A stretch of DNA of 64,000 nt from Colletes latitarsis (taxonomy: Eukaryota; Arthropoda; Insecta; Hymenoptera; Colletidae): contig NW_027488369.1 in NCBI RefSeq assembly GCF_051014445.1, forward strand, positions 15,766,001 through 15,830,000, given 5' to 3'. The notes beneath the pieces were generated by a model. The model ran no database searches. It had not been told where the DNA came from and saw only the letters and a list, made by a program, of their open reading frames with translations. How positions within the stretch are numbered: position 1 is the first letter of the stretch; each line of letters starts with the position of its first letter. This document shows positions 1 to 7,227 of the stretch, one piece after another. The translations under genes were made by a program, and so were the position numbers.

Positions 1-1783
1 TGGGCGATTGTGCGGCGGGGCTCGACCTCCGGGTATTGAACCGGGGGTCGGAGCACACATGCGTGCGGCGATATGGGGGGTCCATCGTGGATGTTGGATT
101 CGCGACCCCCAACGCCGTGCGCATGGTGTCGGGTTGGCACGTGGTCGCGGGGGCAGAGACACTCTCCGATCACCGGTACATCCGGATGGAGGTCTCTGCC
201 GCCGCGAGTGCATCCCGACACGGCCGCCTGCGTGGCACCCCACCACGCCGCTGGGCGCTTCGGCGCCTGGACAAGGACGCCCTGATGGCAGCTGCCCTCG
301 CTGCAACTTGGCCGCAGGGAGCGGCCGAGTTGCCGAGCATAGAGGAGGAGGTCGCCCGGCTCGGAGCATTGGTCGCGGGTATTTGCGACGCGGCGATGCC
401 TCGGGTCGGGCGGGCTTCTCCTCGTCGGGCGGTGTACTGGTGGTCGGACGCGATCGCGGAGTTGCGAGTCGCGACTGTCCGCGCCCGACGCCAGTACACC
501 CGCGCGCGCCGTCGTCAACGTACAGGCGACGGCGTGGCGCGAGCGAGGGCAGCTGATGACCTGTATGGAGCATACCGCGTGGCGCGGGTTGCTCTGCAGG
601 TCGCCATCAAACGGGCCAAGACCCAGGCATGGAAGGAGCTCCTCCAGACCCTTGATGACGATCCATGGGGGCGCCCATATAAGGTGGTGCTGAATAAGCT
701 CCGCCCGTGGGCGCCCCCCGTCACCGAGGGTCTTGAGCCCCGGCTGCTGGAGGACGTGGTCAATACACTCTTCCCAATTGGGGAGAGGGGACCGGGTCCT
801 CCGGCGGCGGCGGCTGTCCCAGTGGAGTGGACGGCCGAGCTGGGGGTCACGCAGGAGGAGCTGGCAGCGGCCATCAGACGGCTCGGGGTTCGTAACACGG
901 CCCCGGGTCCGGATGGTGTGCCCGGCCGGGTTTGGGTCTTGACCCAGGGCGTCCTTGGGGCCGACCTCAGGCGGTTGTTCGACCGCTGCCTGAGAGACGG
1001 GCGATTCCCCCCCAGTTGGAAGGTGGCGAGGATGGTCCTCCTCCGGAAGGAGGGTCGGCCCGCGGAGTCTCCCTCCGCATACCGGCCCATTTGTCTCCTC
1101 GACGAGGTGGGCAAGCTCTTCGAGCGTGTGATTGCTGCCCGCCTCGTCGAGCACCTGTCGCGGGGTGATCCCGGTCTGGCCGACTGCCAGTTCGGTTTCC
1201 GGGGGGGCCGATCGACTATCGACGCGATAGGTCGTGTGAGGGCCCTCTCGGAGGCGGCCGTCTCCCGGGGAGGGGTGGCATTGGCAATATCCTTGGATAT
1301 TGCCAATGCCTTTAACACCCTCCCCTGGGAAGAGATAAGGAGGGGACTCGAATAACATCGAGTCCCCCCTTGTCTCAGGGCGGTCGTCGGGGATTATCTC
1401 CGCGGCAGGTGGATCGAGTATCCGGGCCGGGATGGTGATATGCGGAGGGAGGTGTACTGCGGTGTTCCGCAGGGGTCGGTCCTCGGGCCACTCCTGTGGA
1501 ACATCGCGTACGACTCGGTGTTGCGGGCCGGCCTCCCCGACGGCGTCAGCACGGTGTGTTATGCGGATGACACACTGGTGCTGGCCGTCGGGGCGCACTG
1601 GGGGAGCGCCATGCGTCGCGCGGAGGAAGGGTCGCAACGCGTCGTCGACCGGATCAGGGGGATGGGGATGACGGTGGCGGTCCATAAGACCGAGGTGATT
1701 GCGTTTCATTCACCTCGGCAGGATCCGCCACCCCCTCTGATTCGGGTGGGTGGGGCTGACATCGAGGTGAAGCCCCAGATCAG
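1..1783 (+). mobile_element. Host R1-clade retrotransposon copy, left part (interrupted)
   Basis: This is the left visible part of the older element. It aligns without gaps to 4478-6260 of the inserted copy (constant offset 4477), with about ten substitutions noticed by eye. It covers ORF2 from the middle of the endonuclease to just past the reverse transcriptase catalytic core. The sequence stops matching ORF2 exactly at 1783/1784, where the 5' UTR of the second element begins, and resumes at 7771. The 5' UTR, ORF1 and start of ORF2 of this copy lie off the left edge. The near identity of the two copies indicates recent activity of the family. Confidence 0.93.
1..1783 (+). pseudogene. ORF2 (endonuclease-reverse transcriptase) of host element, broken left part
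   Basis: Reading from base 3, this encodes the equivalent of ORF2 residues 146-737. It includes the endonuclease SDH motif, the reverse transcriptase motif A (SLDIANAF), the GVPQGSVLGP block and the YADD catalytic motif. It is disabled in two ways. A T-to-A change at 1355 turns the tyrosine codon equivalent to Tyr596 (TAT at 5830-5832 in the inserted copy) into TAA at 1353-1355, between motif A and YADD. The frame is then cut after the codon for Gln737 by the inserted element. Another visible difference is W148C (base 11). The frame stays open on both sides of the nonsense codon, so decay is recent. The start of the gene is outside the window. Confidence 0.9.
1771..1783. repeat. Target site duplication, left copy
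   Basis: The 13 bases AGCCCCAGATCAG end the left half of the host element and recur at 7771-7783, directly after the poly(A) tail of the inserted element. The match can be extended by one A (1770 and 7770), which cannot be told apart from the tail. In the uninterrupted ORF2 the same bases occur once, at 6248-6260. A 13-14 bp duplication is in the range expected for R1-clade insertions. Confidence 0.95.
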
Positions 1784-1863
1784 TCCCTCAGGGGCTGCCA
1801 GCCTTTCAGCTGCAGTACGGGCTTAACGAACCCGGGGTACCCGAGTCATACACACACCGTAAG

Positions 1864-1937
1864 CCTCCTGTTGGTCGTCACAACGACCCATTCACAATTC
1901 CCTATTGGTTTTGTGAATGGTACGTGACGGCAGGAGG
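1864..1937 (+). promoter_or_regulatory. Long compound stem-loop in the 5' UTR
   Basis: Three nested perfect helices are visible: CCTCCTG (1864-1870) with CAGGAGG (1931-1937), CGTCAC (1876-1881) with GTGACG (1924-1929), and CCATTCACAA (1888-1897) with TTGTGAATGG (1911-1920). The apical loop is 13 nt. The arrangement is collinear and would form a long rod in RNA. Function is not known; packaging, translation control or 5' end formation are possibilities. Confidence 0.7.
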
Positions 1938-2068
1938 AACGGGGGTCTTGGCTTAACCGCCTGGGCCACGAGTATGGCGACTCTATAAAATCGCCCTCCA
2001 ATCCTAAGCTATGGTGCGCGGCGATGGGATGCATGGTTGGGGGAGAAGGCCCAATCCCAAGCGACCAC

Positions 2069-2133
2069 CTCCGGGGAACCTGCCGAACCCCCGGAGTATT
2101 AGGCTTACCCGGGTAAGGCGGCTCTGCCCGGGT
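2069..2133 (+). promoter_or_regulatory. Two GC-rich hairpins just upstream of ORF1
   Basis: CTCCGGGG (2069-2076) pairs with CCCCGGAG (2089-2096) across a 12-nt loop. ACCCGGG (2107-2113) pairs with CCCGGGT (2127-2133) across a 13-nt loop. They end 34 nt before the ORF1 ATG. With the upstream ATGs they suggest that ORF1 translation may use something other than plain scanning; this is inference. Confidence 0.6.
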
Positions 2134-2167
2134 GGACCTTTATTTCCGACCATCTCGTGGGACTATT

Positions 2168-4045
2168 ATGGACACAGAAAATAAAATGGGGATGGGGCGG
2201 GTTTTGTCGGTTGGGGAGGACGGAGACGGGGTTGGGGTTAGGGTGGCGGCGCTCGCGCCCCACTCAGCGCCAGGTCCGGCTTCGTGGAGGGTGGAGGAGG
2301 ACGACGAGACGGCGTCGGTCTCGTCCTTCTCCTCCAGCACGAGCCACATAGGCTCTAAGAGGAAGAGGACGGGGCAGGCCGTCGTCGAGGTGGGCGGGGC
2401 GATGAGCCCGTCGGTGAGGCTGAGTTGCCTCAGGGACGAGGTGACCGAGGAGATATCGGAGAGGATCTCCTCGTCCCTGAGGCGGGTGGAGAAAGTCGCC
2501 GCTGCCTGCACCTTTAAGGGGCAGAAAAGCGGTGGCGCGGAGGCCCTGAAGGCCGCGGCGGAGGAAATGAGGGAGGCGGCGCGGGAGCTCAGAGGGCGGA
2601 ACGCCCGTCTGCAGCTCCTGTTGGAGGAGGAGCGACAGGGGAGGAGGAGGGCAGAGGCGCTGTGGAACAGCGCGGCCCTCCCTCCCATCCTCCCTCCCCC
2701 TCCACCGCCGCGTCCCTCGGCGGAGGTAACTAAACGGGGTGCGGCGGCAGTGGTGCGGGGCACCGCGGGCCCCTCCACCCGCACTCCGCCCGTGAAGAAG
2801 TCCCCGTCCTCCTCAGAAGACGATCTTCTGAGGAGGATTGGGGACATGATTGATGGCAAGCTGGCTGCCTTCCGGGAGGAGCTCCTCGCCGGAAGAGCGG
2901 TCAGCAGGAAGGCGGTGCCTCCCCGACCTGTTCCGGTACAGTCGGGGAAGGCAAAGAAGGGCGGAGTGAAGGCTCCGCCCAGCGTTGCGGCACCAGGGCC
3001 CCGGGTCGCGACCCCCAAGGGGGGTGGTGTACCCGTGGTCGCGGTGGTCGCGTCCTCCACAGCACCCTCCCAAGGGGGGGTGGCGTGGAGTGAGGTGGTG
3101 GGGCGGAAGGCGAAGCGGGCGGCGAGGAAGGCCTCGCAACCGCAGCCTCCGCCTCCGCCGCCGGCGGCCAAGGTAAAGGCCGCGAAGGTCGGGAAGGCAC
3201 GACCAGGTCGTCCCCCAAAAACGGCAGCGGTGACGCTGACTGTTGCGCAGGGGGGCGACCTGACCCTCGCGGAGGCGATGCGGCTCGCCAGGGAGAATAT
3301 CTCCCTGGAAGAGCTGGGCATCGCCTCCGTGAGGGCGAAGAGGGCCGTGACCGGGGGTCTCTTGCTGGAGATCCCCGGTGCAGAAGGCGGCGCGAAGGCG
3401 GATCGTCTCGCCCAGAGGCTCCGGGAGCAGCTGGGCGAGCGAGGTGTCCGGGTCGCCCGGCCCACGAAGCGCACGGAGATGCGCATTTGTGGGCTGGACG
3501 ACTCGGTCAGCGCACAGGATGTGTCCCGTGCCCTTGCGAGGGCGGGGGACTGTCCTGTGGAGGACCTGCGGATCGGAGAGATCCGCAGGTCGCCCTCCGG
3601 CCTCGGGTCGGTGTGGGCCCGGTGCCCCCTCTCCGCCGCCCGTAAGGTGGCGGAATCCGGGAGGGTGTTGGTGGGGTGGGTTTCGGCGCGAGTGGAAATC
3701 CTCGCGCCGCGCCCGCTCCAGTGTCACCGCTGCCTCGAATTGGGGCACGTGAGGCAGTGGTGCACCTCGCCGGTGGACCGCAGCGGTCAGTGTTACCGCT
3801 GCGGTGCCAAAGAGCACCGTGCGAGCCAGTGCTCGGCGGCCCCCCACTGCCCGCTGTGTGCGGACATGGGGAGGCCAGCCGATCACAGGGTGGGGAGCAA
3901 GAAGTGCTCCCCCCCCTCCCGGAAGGAGAGGAAGAGGCGGGCTGCACCGGCTCCGGTGCCGAGGGCGGTGGCATCGTCCTCCATGGAGGTGGACGGTGCT
4001 ACGGGGACGGACGGCCGGGAGGAGGCTGGCGCGGCCATTAATTAA
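2168..4045 (+). CDS. ORF1, Gag-like nucleic-acid-binding protein of R1-clade element
   Basis: This predicted 625-residue protein is the retrotransposon's RNA-binding partner, expected to form ribonucleoprotein particles with the element RNA. The ATG at 2168 was chosen because it has A at -3 and G at +4; the frame runs 12 codons further upstream without another ATG. Visible parts in order: a Ser/acidic N-terminus, a charged helical stretch that looks like a coiled coil (about residues 125-165), a proline-rich run, and long basic Ala/Pro/Lys-rich linkers. A conserved segment starting near residue 438 (MRICGLDD) matches the folded domain before the knuckles in R1-clade Gag-like proteins, probably RRM-like. 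Three knuckles follow: CX2CX4HX4C at 519-532, CX2CX4HX4C at 542-555, and CX2CX8HX6C from 561. The C-tail is basic. No frameshift or internal stop is present. The stop overlaps the ORF2 start. Confidence 0.9.
   Translation: MDTENKMGMGRVLSVGEDGDGVGVRVAALAPHSAPGPASWRVEEDDETASVSSFSSSTSHIGSKRKRTGQAVVEVGGAMSPSVRLSCLRDEVTEEISERISSSLRRVEKVAAACTFKGQKSGGAEALKAAAEEMREAARELRGRNARLQLLLEEERQGRRRAEALWNSAALPPILPPPPPPRPSAEVTKRGAAAVVRGTAGPSTRTPPVKKSPSSSEDDLLRRIGDMIDGKLAAFREELLAGRAVSRKAVPPRPVPVQSGKAKKGGVKAPPSVAAPGPRVATPKGGGVPVVAVVASSTAPSQGGVAWSEVVGRKAKRAARKASQPQPPPPPPAAKVKAAKVGKARPGRPPKTAAVTLTVAQGGDLTLAEAMRLARENISLEELGIASVRAKRAVTGGLLLEIPGAEGGAKADRLAQRLREQLGERGVRVARPTKRTEMRICGLDDSVSAQDVSRALARAGDCPVEDLRIGEIRRSPSGLGSVWARCPLSAARKVAESGRVLVGWVSARVEILAPRPLQCHRCLELGHVRQWCTSPVDRSGQCYRCGAKEHRASQCSAAPHCPLCADMGRPADHRVGSKKCSPPSRKERKRRAAPAPVPRAVASSSMEVDGATGTDGREEAGAAIN
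2808..2836 (+). repeat. 13-bp perfect inverted repeat inside ORF1
   Basis: CCTCCTCAGAAGA (2808-2820) is followed by a 3-nt centre and its exact reverse complement (2824-2836). It encodes part of a serine/acidic stretch before the DDLLRRIG segment. Others in ORF1 are a compound stem at 2428-2482, a stem at 2869-2895 with a self-complementary 12-mer in its loop, and stems at 3288-3308 (9 bp), 3563-3591 (12 bp) and 3684-3709 (9 bp). Confidence 0.9.
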
Positions 4046-4047
4046 TG
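4043..4047 (+). promoter_or_regulatory. TAATG stop-start overlap coupling ORF1 and ORF2
   Basis: The ORF1 stop TAA (4043-4045) shares its last A with the ORF2 start ATG (4045-4047). The same UAAUG overlap in the R1-clade element SART1 has been shown to give translational coupling by termination-reinitiation. The context of this ATG is poor for scanning (T at -3, C at +4), which fits reinitiation. No slippery heptamer for frameshifting is evident at the junction. Confidence 0.85.
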
Positions 4048-7000
4048 CCGCCCCGCCTCCTCCTCCAGGCCAACCTCAACCACTGCCGCGCGGCACAGGA
4101 CTTGATGTCCCAAGTCCTCGCGGAGTGGGGGGTTGGCCTGGCGGTCGCCGCCGAGCCGTACCGCGTCCCTGATCACCCTCATTGGGTGGGCGACGCGGAC
4201 GGCTTGGTGGCGACGGTATGGGGAGGGGGCGACGGGTCCCCACCGTTCTCCTTGTTGGAGCGCGGTCGGGGATTCGTCGCCGTGGACTGGGGGGGAGTCG
4301 CTGTGGTGGGGTGCTACATTTCGCCCCGTAGCGGTCACGCTGCGTTCGAGCTGTACTTGGCCGAGGTCGCGGCATGCGTGCAGCGCTACGCGGCCCGGCC
4401 GGTGCTGGTCCTGGGGGATTTTAATGCCAAGTCGGTGGCTTGGGGATCCCCCAGGACCTCCGTTCGCGGCGGGATCCTGGGCGATTGGGCGGCGGGGCTC
4501 GACCTCCGGGTATTGAACCGGGGGTCGGAGCACACATGCGTGCGGCGATATGGGGGGTCCATCGTGGATGTTGGATTCGCGACCCCCAACGCCGTGCGCA
4601 TGGTGTCGGGTTGGCACGTGGTCGCGGGGGCAGAGACACTCTCCGATCACCGGTACATCCGGATGGAGGTCTCTGCCGCCGCGAGTGCATCCCGACACGG
4701 CCGCCTGCGTGGCACCCCACCACGCCGCTGGGCGCTTCGGCGCCTGGACAAGGACGCCCTGATGGCAGCTGCCCTCGCTGCAACTTGGCCGCAGGGAGCG
4801 GCCGAGTTGCCGAGCATAGAGGAGGAGGTCGCCCGGCTCGGAGCATTGGTCGCGGGTATTTGCGACGCGGCGATGCCTCGGGTCGGGCGGGCTTCTCCTC
4901 GCCGGGCGGTGTACTGGTGGTCGGACGCGATCGCGGAGTTGCGAGTCGCGACTGTCCGCGCCCGACGCCAGTACACCCGCGCGCGCCGTCGTCAACGTAC
5001 AGGCGACGGCGTGGCGCGAGCGAGGACAGCTGATGACCTGTATGGAGCATACCGCGTGGCGCGGGTTGCTCTGCAGGTCGCCATCAAACGGGCCAAGACC
5101 CAGGCATGGAAGGAGCTCCTCCAGACCCTTGATGACGATCCATGGGGGCGCCCATATAAGGTGGTGCTGAATAAGCTCCGCCCGTGGGCGCCCCCCGTCA
5201 CCGAGGGTCTTGACCCCCGGCTGCTGGAGGACGTGGTCAATACACTCTTCCCAATTGGGGAGAGGGGACCGCGTCCTCCGGCGGCGGCGGCTGTCCCAGT
5301 GGAGTGGACGGCCGAGCTGGGGGTCACGCAGGAGGAGCTGGCAGCGGCCATCAGACGGCTCGGGGTTCGTAACACGGCCCCGGGTCCGGATGGTGTGCCC
5401 GGCCGGGTTTGGGTCTTGACCCAGGGCGTCCTTGGGGCCGACCTCAGGCGGTTGTTCGACCGCTGCCTGAGGGACGGGCGATTCCCCCCCAGTTGGAAGG
5501 TGGCGAGGATGGTCCTCCTCCGGAAGGAGGGTCGGCCCGCGGAGTCTCCCTCCGCATACCGGCCCATTTGTCTCCTCGACGAGGTGGGCAAGCTCTTCGA
5601 GCGTGTGATTGCTGCCCGCCTCGTCGAGCACCTGTCGCGGGGTGATCCCGGTCTGGCCGACTGCCAGTTCGGTTTCCGGGGGGGCCGATCGACTATCGAC
5701 GCGATAGGTCGTGTGAGGGCCCTCTCGGAGGCGGCCGTCTCCCGGGGAGGGGTGGCATTGGCAATATCCTTGGATATTGCCAATGCCTTTAACACCCTCC
5801 CCTGGGAAGAGATAAGGAGGGGACTCGAATATCATCGAGTCCCCCCTTGTCTCAGGGCGGTCGTCGGGGATTATCTCCGCGGCAGGTGGATCGAGTATCC
5901 GGGCCGGGATGGTGATATGCGGAGGGAGGTGTACTGCGGTGTTCCGCAGGGGTCGGTCCTCGGGCCACTCCTGTGGAACATCGCGTACGACTCGGTGTTG
6001 CGGGCCGGCCTCCCCGACGGCGTCAGCGCGGTGTGTTATGCGGATGACACACTGGTGCTGGCCGTCGGGGCGCACTGGGGGAGGGCCATGCGTCGCGCGG
6101 AGGAGGGGTCGCAACGCGTCGTCGACCGGATCAGGGGGATGGGGATGACGGTGGCGGTCCATAAGACCGAGGTGATTGCGTTTCATTCACCTCGGCAGGA
6201 TCCGCCACCCCCTCTGATTCGGGTGGGTGGGGCTGACATCGAGGTGAAGCCCCAGATCAGGTATCTGGGGCTGATCCTCGATAGCCACTGGCGTTTCGAG
6301 AAGCATTTCCGCTGCCTGGTCCCCCGGTTGGAAAGGATGGTTGCGGCTCTGGGCCGGATCCTGCCCAACCTGGGGGGCCCGGCGGGCCGAGTTCGTCGCC
6401 TCTATGTGGCAATGGTCCAGTCGGTGGCCCTATACGGGGCCCCCGTCTGGGCGGACGACCTGGCTGCCTCCCGGCGCAGCATGACTATGCTGCGTCGGGT
6501 GCAGAGGCGCATGGCGCTCAGGGTCGTCCGCGGGTATCGGACCATGTCACATGAGGCGGCGACGGTTCTAGCGGGGATGCCGCCCATGGACCTGCTCGCG
6601 CGGTCGCACGCGGTGATGTACCGGCACCGCGTCGACCGTCGCGCGGGGGTGGGGGCGGTCCCGGGCGGGCAGGAACCTGCTTGGGGCGATTTGAAGCGCC
6701 AGGCCCGGCAGTCCGTGTTGCTCGCGTGGCAGGAGCGGATGGCTCTGCCAACCGCGGGGCACCGGACTGTCGGGGCGGTTCGGCCACTCCTGAAGGAGTG
6801 GCTGGACAGAGGCCATGGCAGCCTCACCTACCGGATGGCACAGGTATTTTCCGGGCATGGCAGCTTCGGAAGATACCTGTGCCGAATAGGGAAGGAGCCG
6901 ACGGCGCGTTGCTGCCACTGCGACGCTGAGCAGGACACGGCGGATCATACCCTGGAGGTATGCCCCGCGTGGGAGGGGGAGCGCCGTGTCCTGGTCGGCG

Positions 7001-7227
7001 TCGTCGGGCGGGATGTCTCGCTGCCGGGCGTGGTGCGCGCCATGCTCGGCAGCGAGGAGAAGTGGAGGGCCGTGGCCTCCTTCTGCGAGAACGTAATGTT
7101 GCAGAAGGAGGCCGCGGGGAGGGAGCGCGAGCTTCAGCGGCGTGCTGAAGCGCGCGCTCGTGCGGTGGCCCGAGGTCGTCGCCCGGTCGCGAGGCGTCGC
7201 GGGCGGCCGCCTCGGCGTGGCGGATGA
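4045..7227 (+). CDS. ORF2, endonuclease-reverse transcriptase of R1-clade element
   Basis: This predicted 1060-residue protein nicks target DNA and primes reverse transcription of the element RNA from the nick. The apurinic-like endonuclease covers about residues 1-210: Asn10, Glu37 in AEPYR, GDFN at 124-127, Asp175, and the SDH motif at 200-202. Reverse transcriptase blocks are NTAPGPDG (443-450), AYRPICLL (504-511), QFGFRGGRST (541-550), motif A SLDIANAF (575-582, catalytic Asp577), GVPQGSVLGPLLW (632-644), YADD (665-668, Asp667 and Asp668) and YLG (740-742). A CX2CX8HX4C finger follows at Cys956, Cys959, His968 and Cys973. The tail is very basic. All catalytic residues named are present and the frame is uninterrupted, so the protein may be active. 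Length and domain order are typical of the clade. No RNase H domain is seen. Confidence 0.93.
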   Translation: MPPRLLLQANLNHCRAAQDLMSQVLAEWGVGLAVAAEPYRVPDHPHWVGDADGLVATVWGGGDGSPPFSLLERGRGFVAVDWGGVAVVGCYISPRSGHAAFELYLAEVAACVQRYAARPVLVLGDFNAKSVAWGSPRTSVRGGILGDWAAGLDLRVLNRGSEHTCVRRYGGSIVDVGFATPNAVRMVSGWHVVAGAETLSDHRYIRMEVSAAASASRHGRLRGTPPRRWALRRLDKDALMAAALAATWPQGAAELPSIEEEVARLGALVAGICDAAMPRVGRASPRRAVYWWSDAIAELRVATVRARRQYTRARRRQRTGDGVARARTADDLYGAYRVARVALQVAIKRAKTQAWKELLQTLDDDPWGRPYKVVLNKLRPWAPPVTEGLDPRLLEDVVNTLFPIGERGPRPPAAAAVPVEWTAELGVTQEELAAAIRRLGVRNTAPGPDGVPGRVWVLTQGVLGADLRRLFDRCLRDGRFPPSWKVARMVLLRKEGRPAESPSAYRPICLLDEVGKLFERVIAARLVEHLSRGDPGLADCQFGFRGGRSTIDAIGRVRALSEAAVSRGGVALAISLDIANAFNTLPWEEIRRGLEYHRVPPCLRAVVGDYLRGRWIEYPGRDGDMRREVYCGVPQGSVLGPLLWNIAYDSVLRAGLPDGVSAVCYADDTLVLAVGAHWGRAMRRAEEGSQRVVDRIRGMGMTVAVHKTEVIAFHSPRQDPPPPLIRVGGADIEVKPQIRYLGLILDSHWRFEKHFRCLVPRLERMVAALGRILPNLGGPAGRVRRLYVAMVQSVALYGAPVWADDLAASRRSMTMLRRVQRRMALRVVRGYRTMSHEAATVLAGMPPMDLLARSHAVMYRHRVDRRAGVGAVPGGQEPAWGDLKRQARQSVLLAWQERMALPTAGHRTVGAVRPLLKEWLDRGHGSLTYRMAQVFSGHGSFGRYLCRIGKEPTARCCHCDAEQDTADHTLEVCPAWEGERRVLVGVVGRDVSLPGVVRAMLGSEEKWRAVASFCENVMLQKEAAGRERELQRRAEARARAVARGRRPVARRRGRPPRRGG
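5754..5787 (+). repeat. 16-bp perfect inverted repeat over RT motif A
   Basis: GGCATTGGCAATATCC (5754-5769) and its exact reverse complement (5772-5787) are separated by two bases. The hairpin encodes ALAISLDIANA, including catalytic Asp577. The same hairpin is intact in the host copy at 1277-1310. A second perfect 10-bp hairpin follows closely: GGGGACTCGA 5819-5828 with TCGAGTCCCC 5835-5844. Confidence 0.95.
7074..7113 (+). repeat. 13-bp perfect inverted repeat near the ORF2 C-terminus
   Basis: GGCCTCCTTCTGC (7074-7086) pairs with GCAGAAGGAGGCC (7101-7113) across a 14-nt loop. Nearby coding hairpins are CGCAGCAT/ATGCTGCG (6475-6494), GCCACTCCT/AGGAGTGGC (6783-6802), GGCACAGGTAT/ATACCTGTGCC (6837-6883), and a 14-bp stem with one mismatch at 7123-7159. 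Confidence 0.9.

Larger units (their letters stand above)
1784..2167 (+). promoter_or_regulatory. 5' UTR of the inserted element
   Basis: These 384 bases lie between the 5' junction and the ORF1 ATG. Non-LTR elements of this type usually carry an internal promoter at their 5' end. A TATAAAA string at 1984-1990 sits in the loop of a short hairpin (GGCGA 1976-1980 with TCGCC 1991-1995), but its use as a TATA box is unproven. Six ATGs precede the ORF1 start (1917, 1974, 2011, 2024, 2029, 2033). Together with the strong stems, they make simple scanning to ORF1 difficult. The start of the UTR shows no convincing HDV-like ribozyme. Confidence 0.75.

Noticed and set aside
36..1355. A separate 439-codon gene at the left edge
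   Set aside because: It is the host element's ORF2 fragment starting at an internal in-frame ATG and ending at the nonsense codon. The alignment with 4513-5832 is gap-free.
1784..1870. HDV-like self-cleaving ribozyme at the element's 5' end, as in R2
   Set aside because: Only small hairpins (such as CCCTCAGGGG and CGGGTTCG-type pairings) were found. I could not lay out the double pseudoknot with its conserved catalytic strand.
1984..1990. TATAAAA as a true TATA box
   Set aside because: It lies 200 bp inside the element. A transcript started from it would lack the 5' end that the intact copy clearly carries. Kept only as a note in the 5' UTR entry.
4042..6186. Long minus-strand open frame (714 codons) opposite ORF2
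   Set aside because: Typical shadow frame of a GC-rich coding sequence. The encoded protein has no recognisable domain, and the plus strand carries all catalytic motifs.
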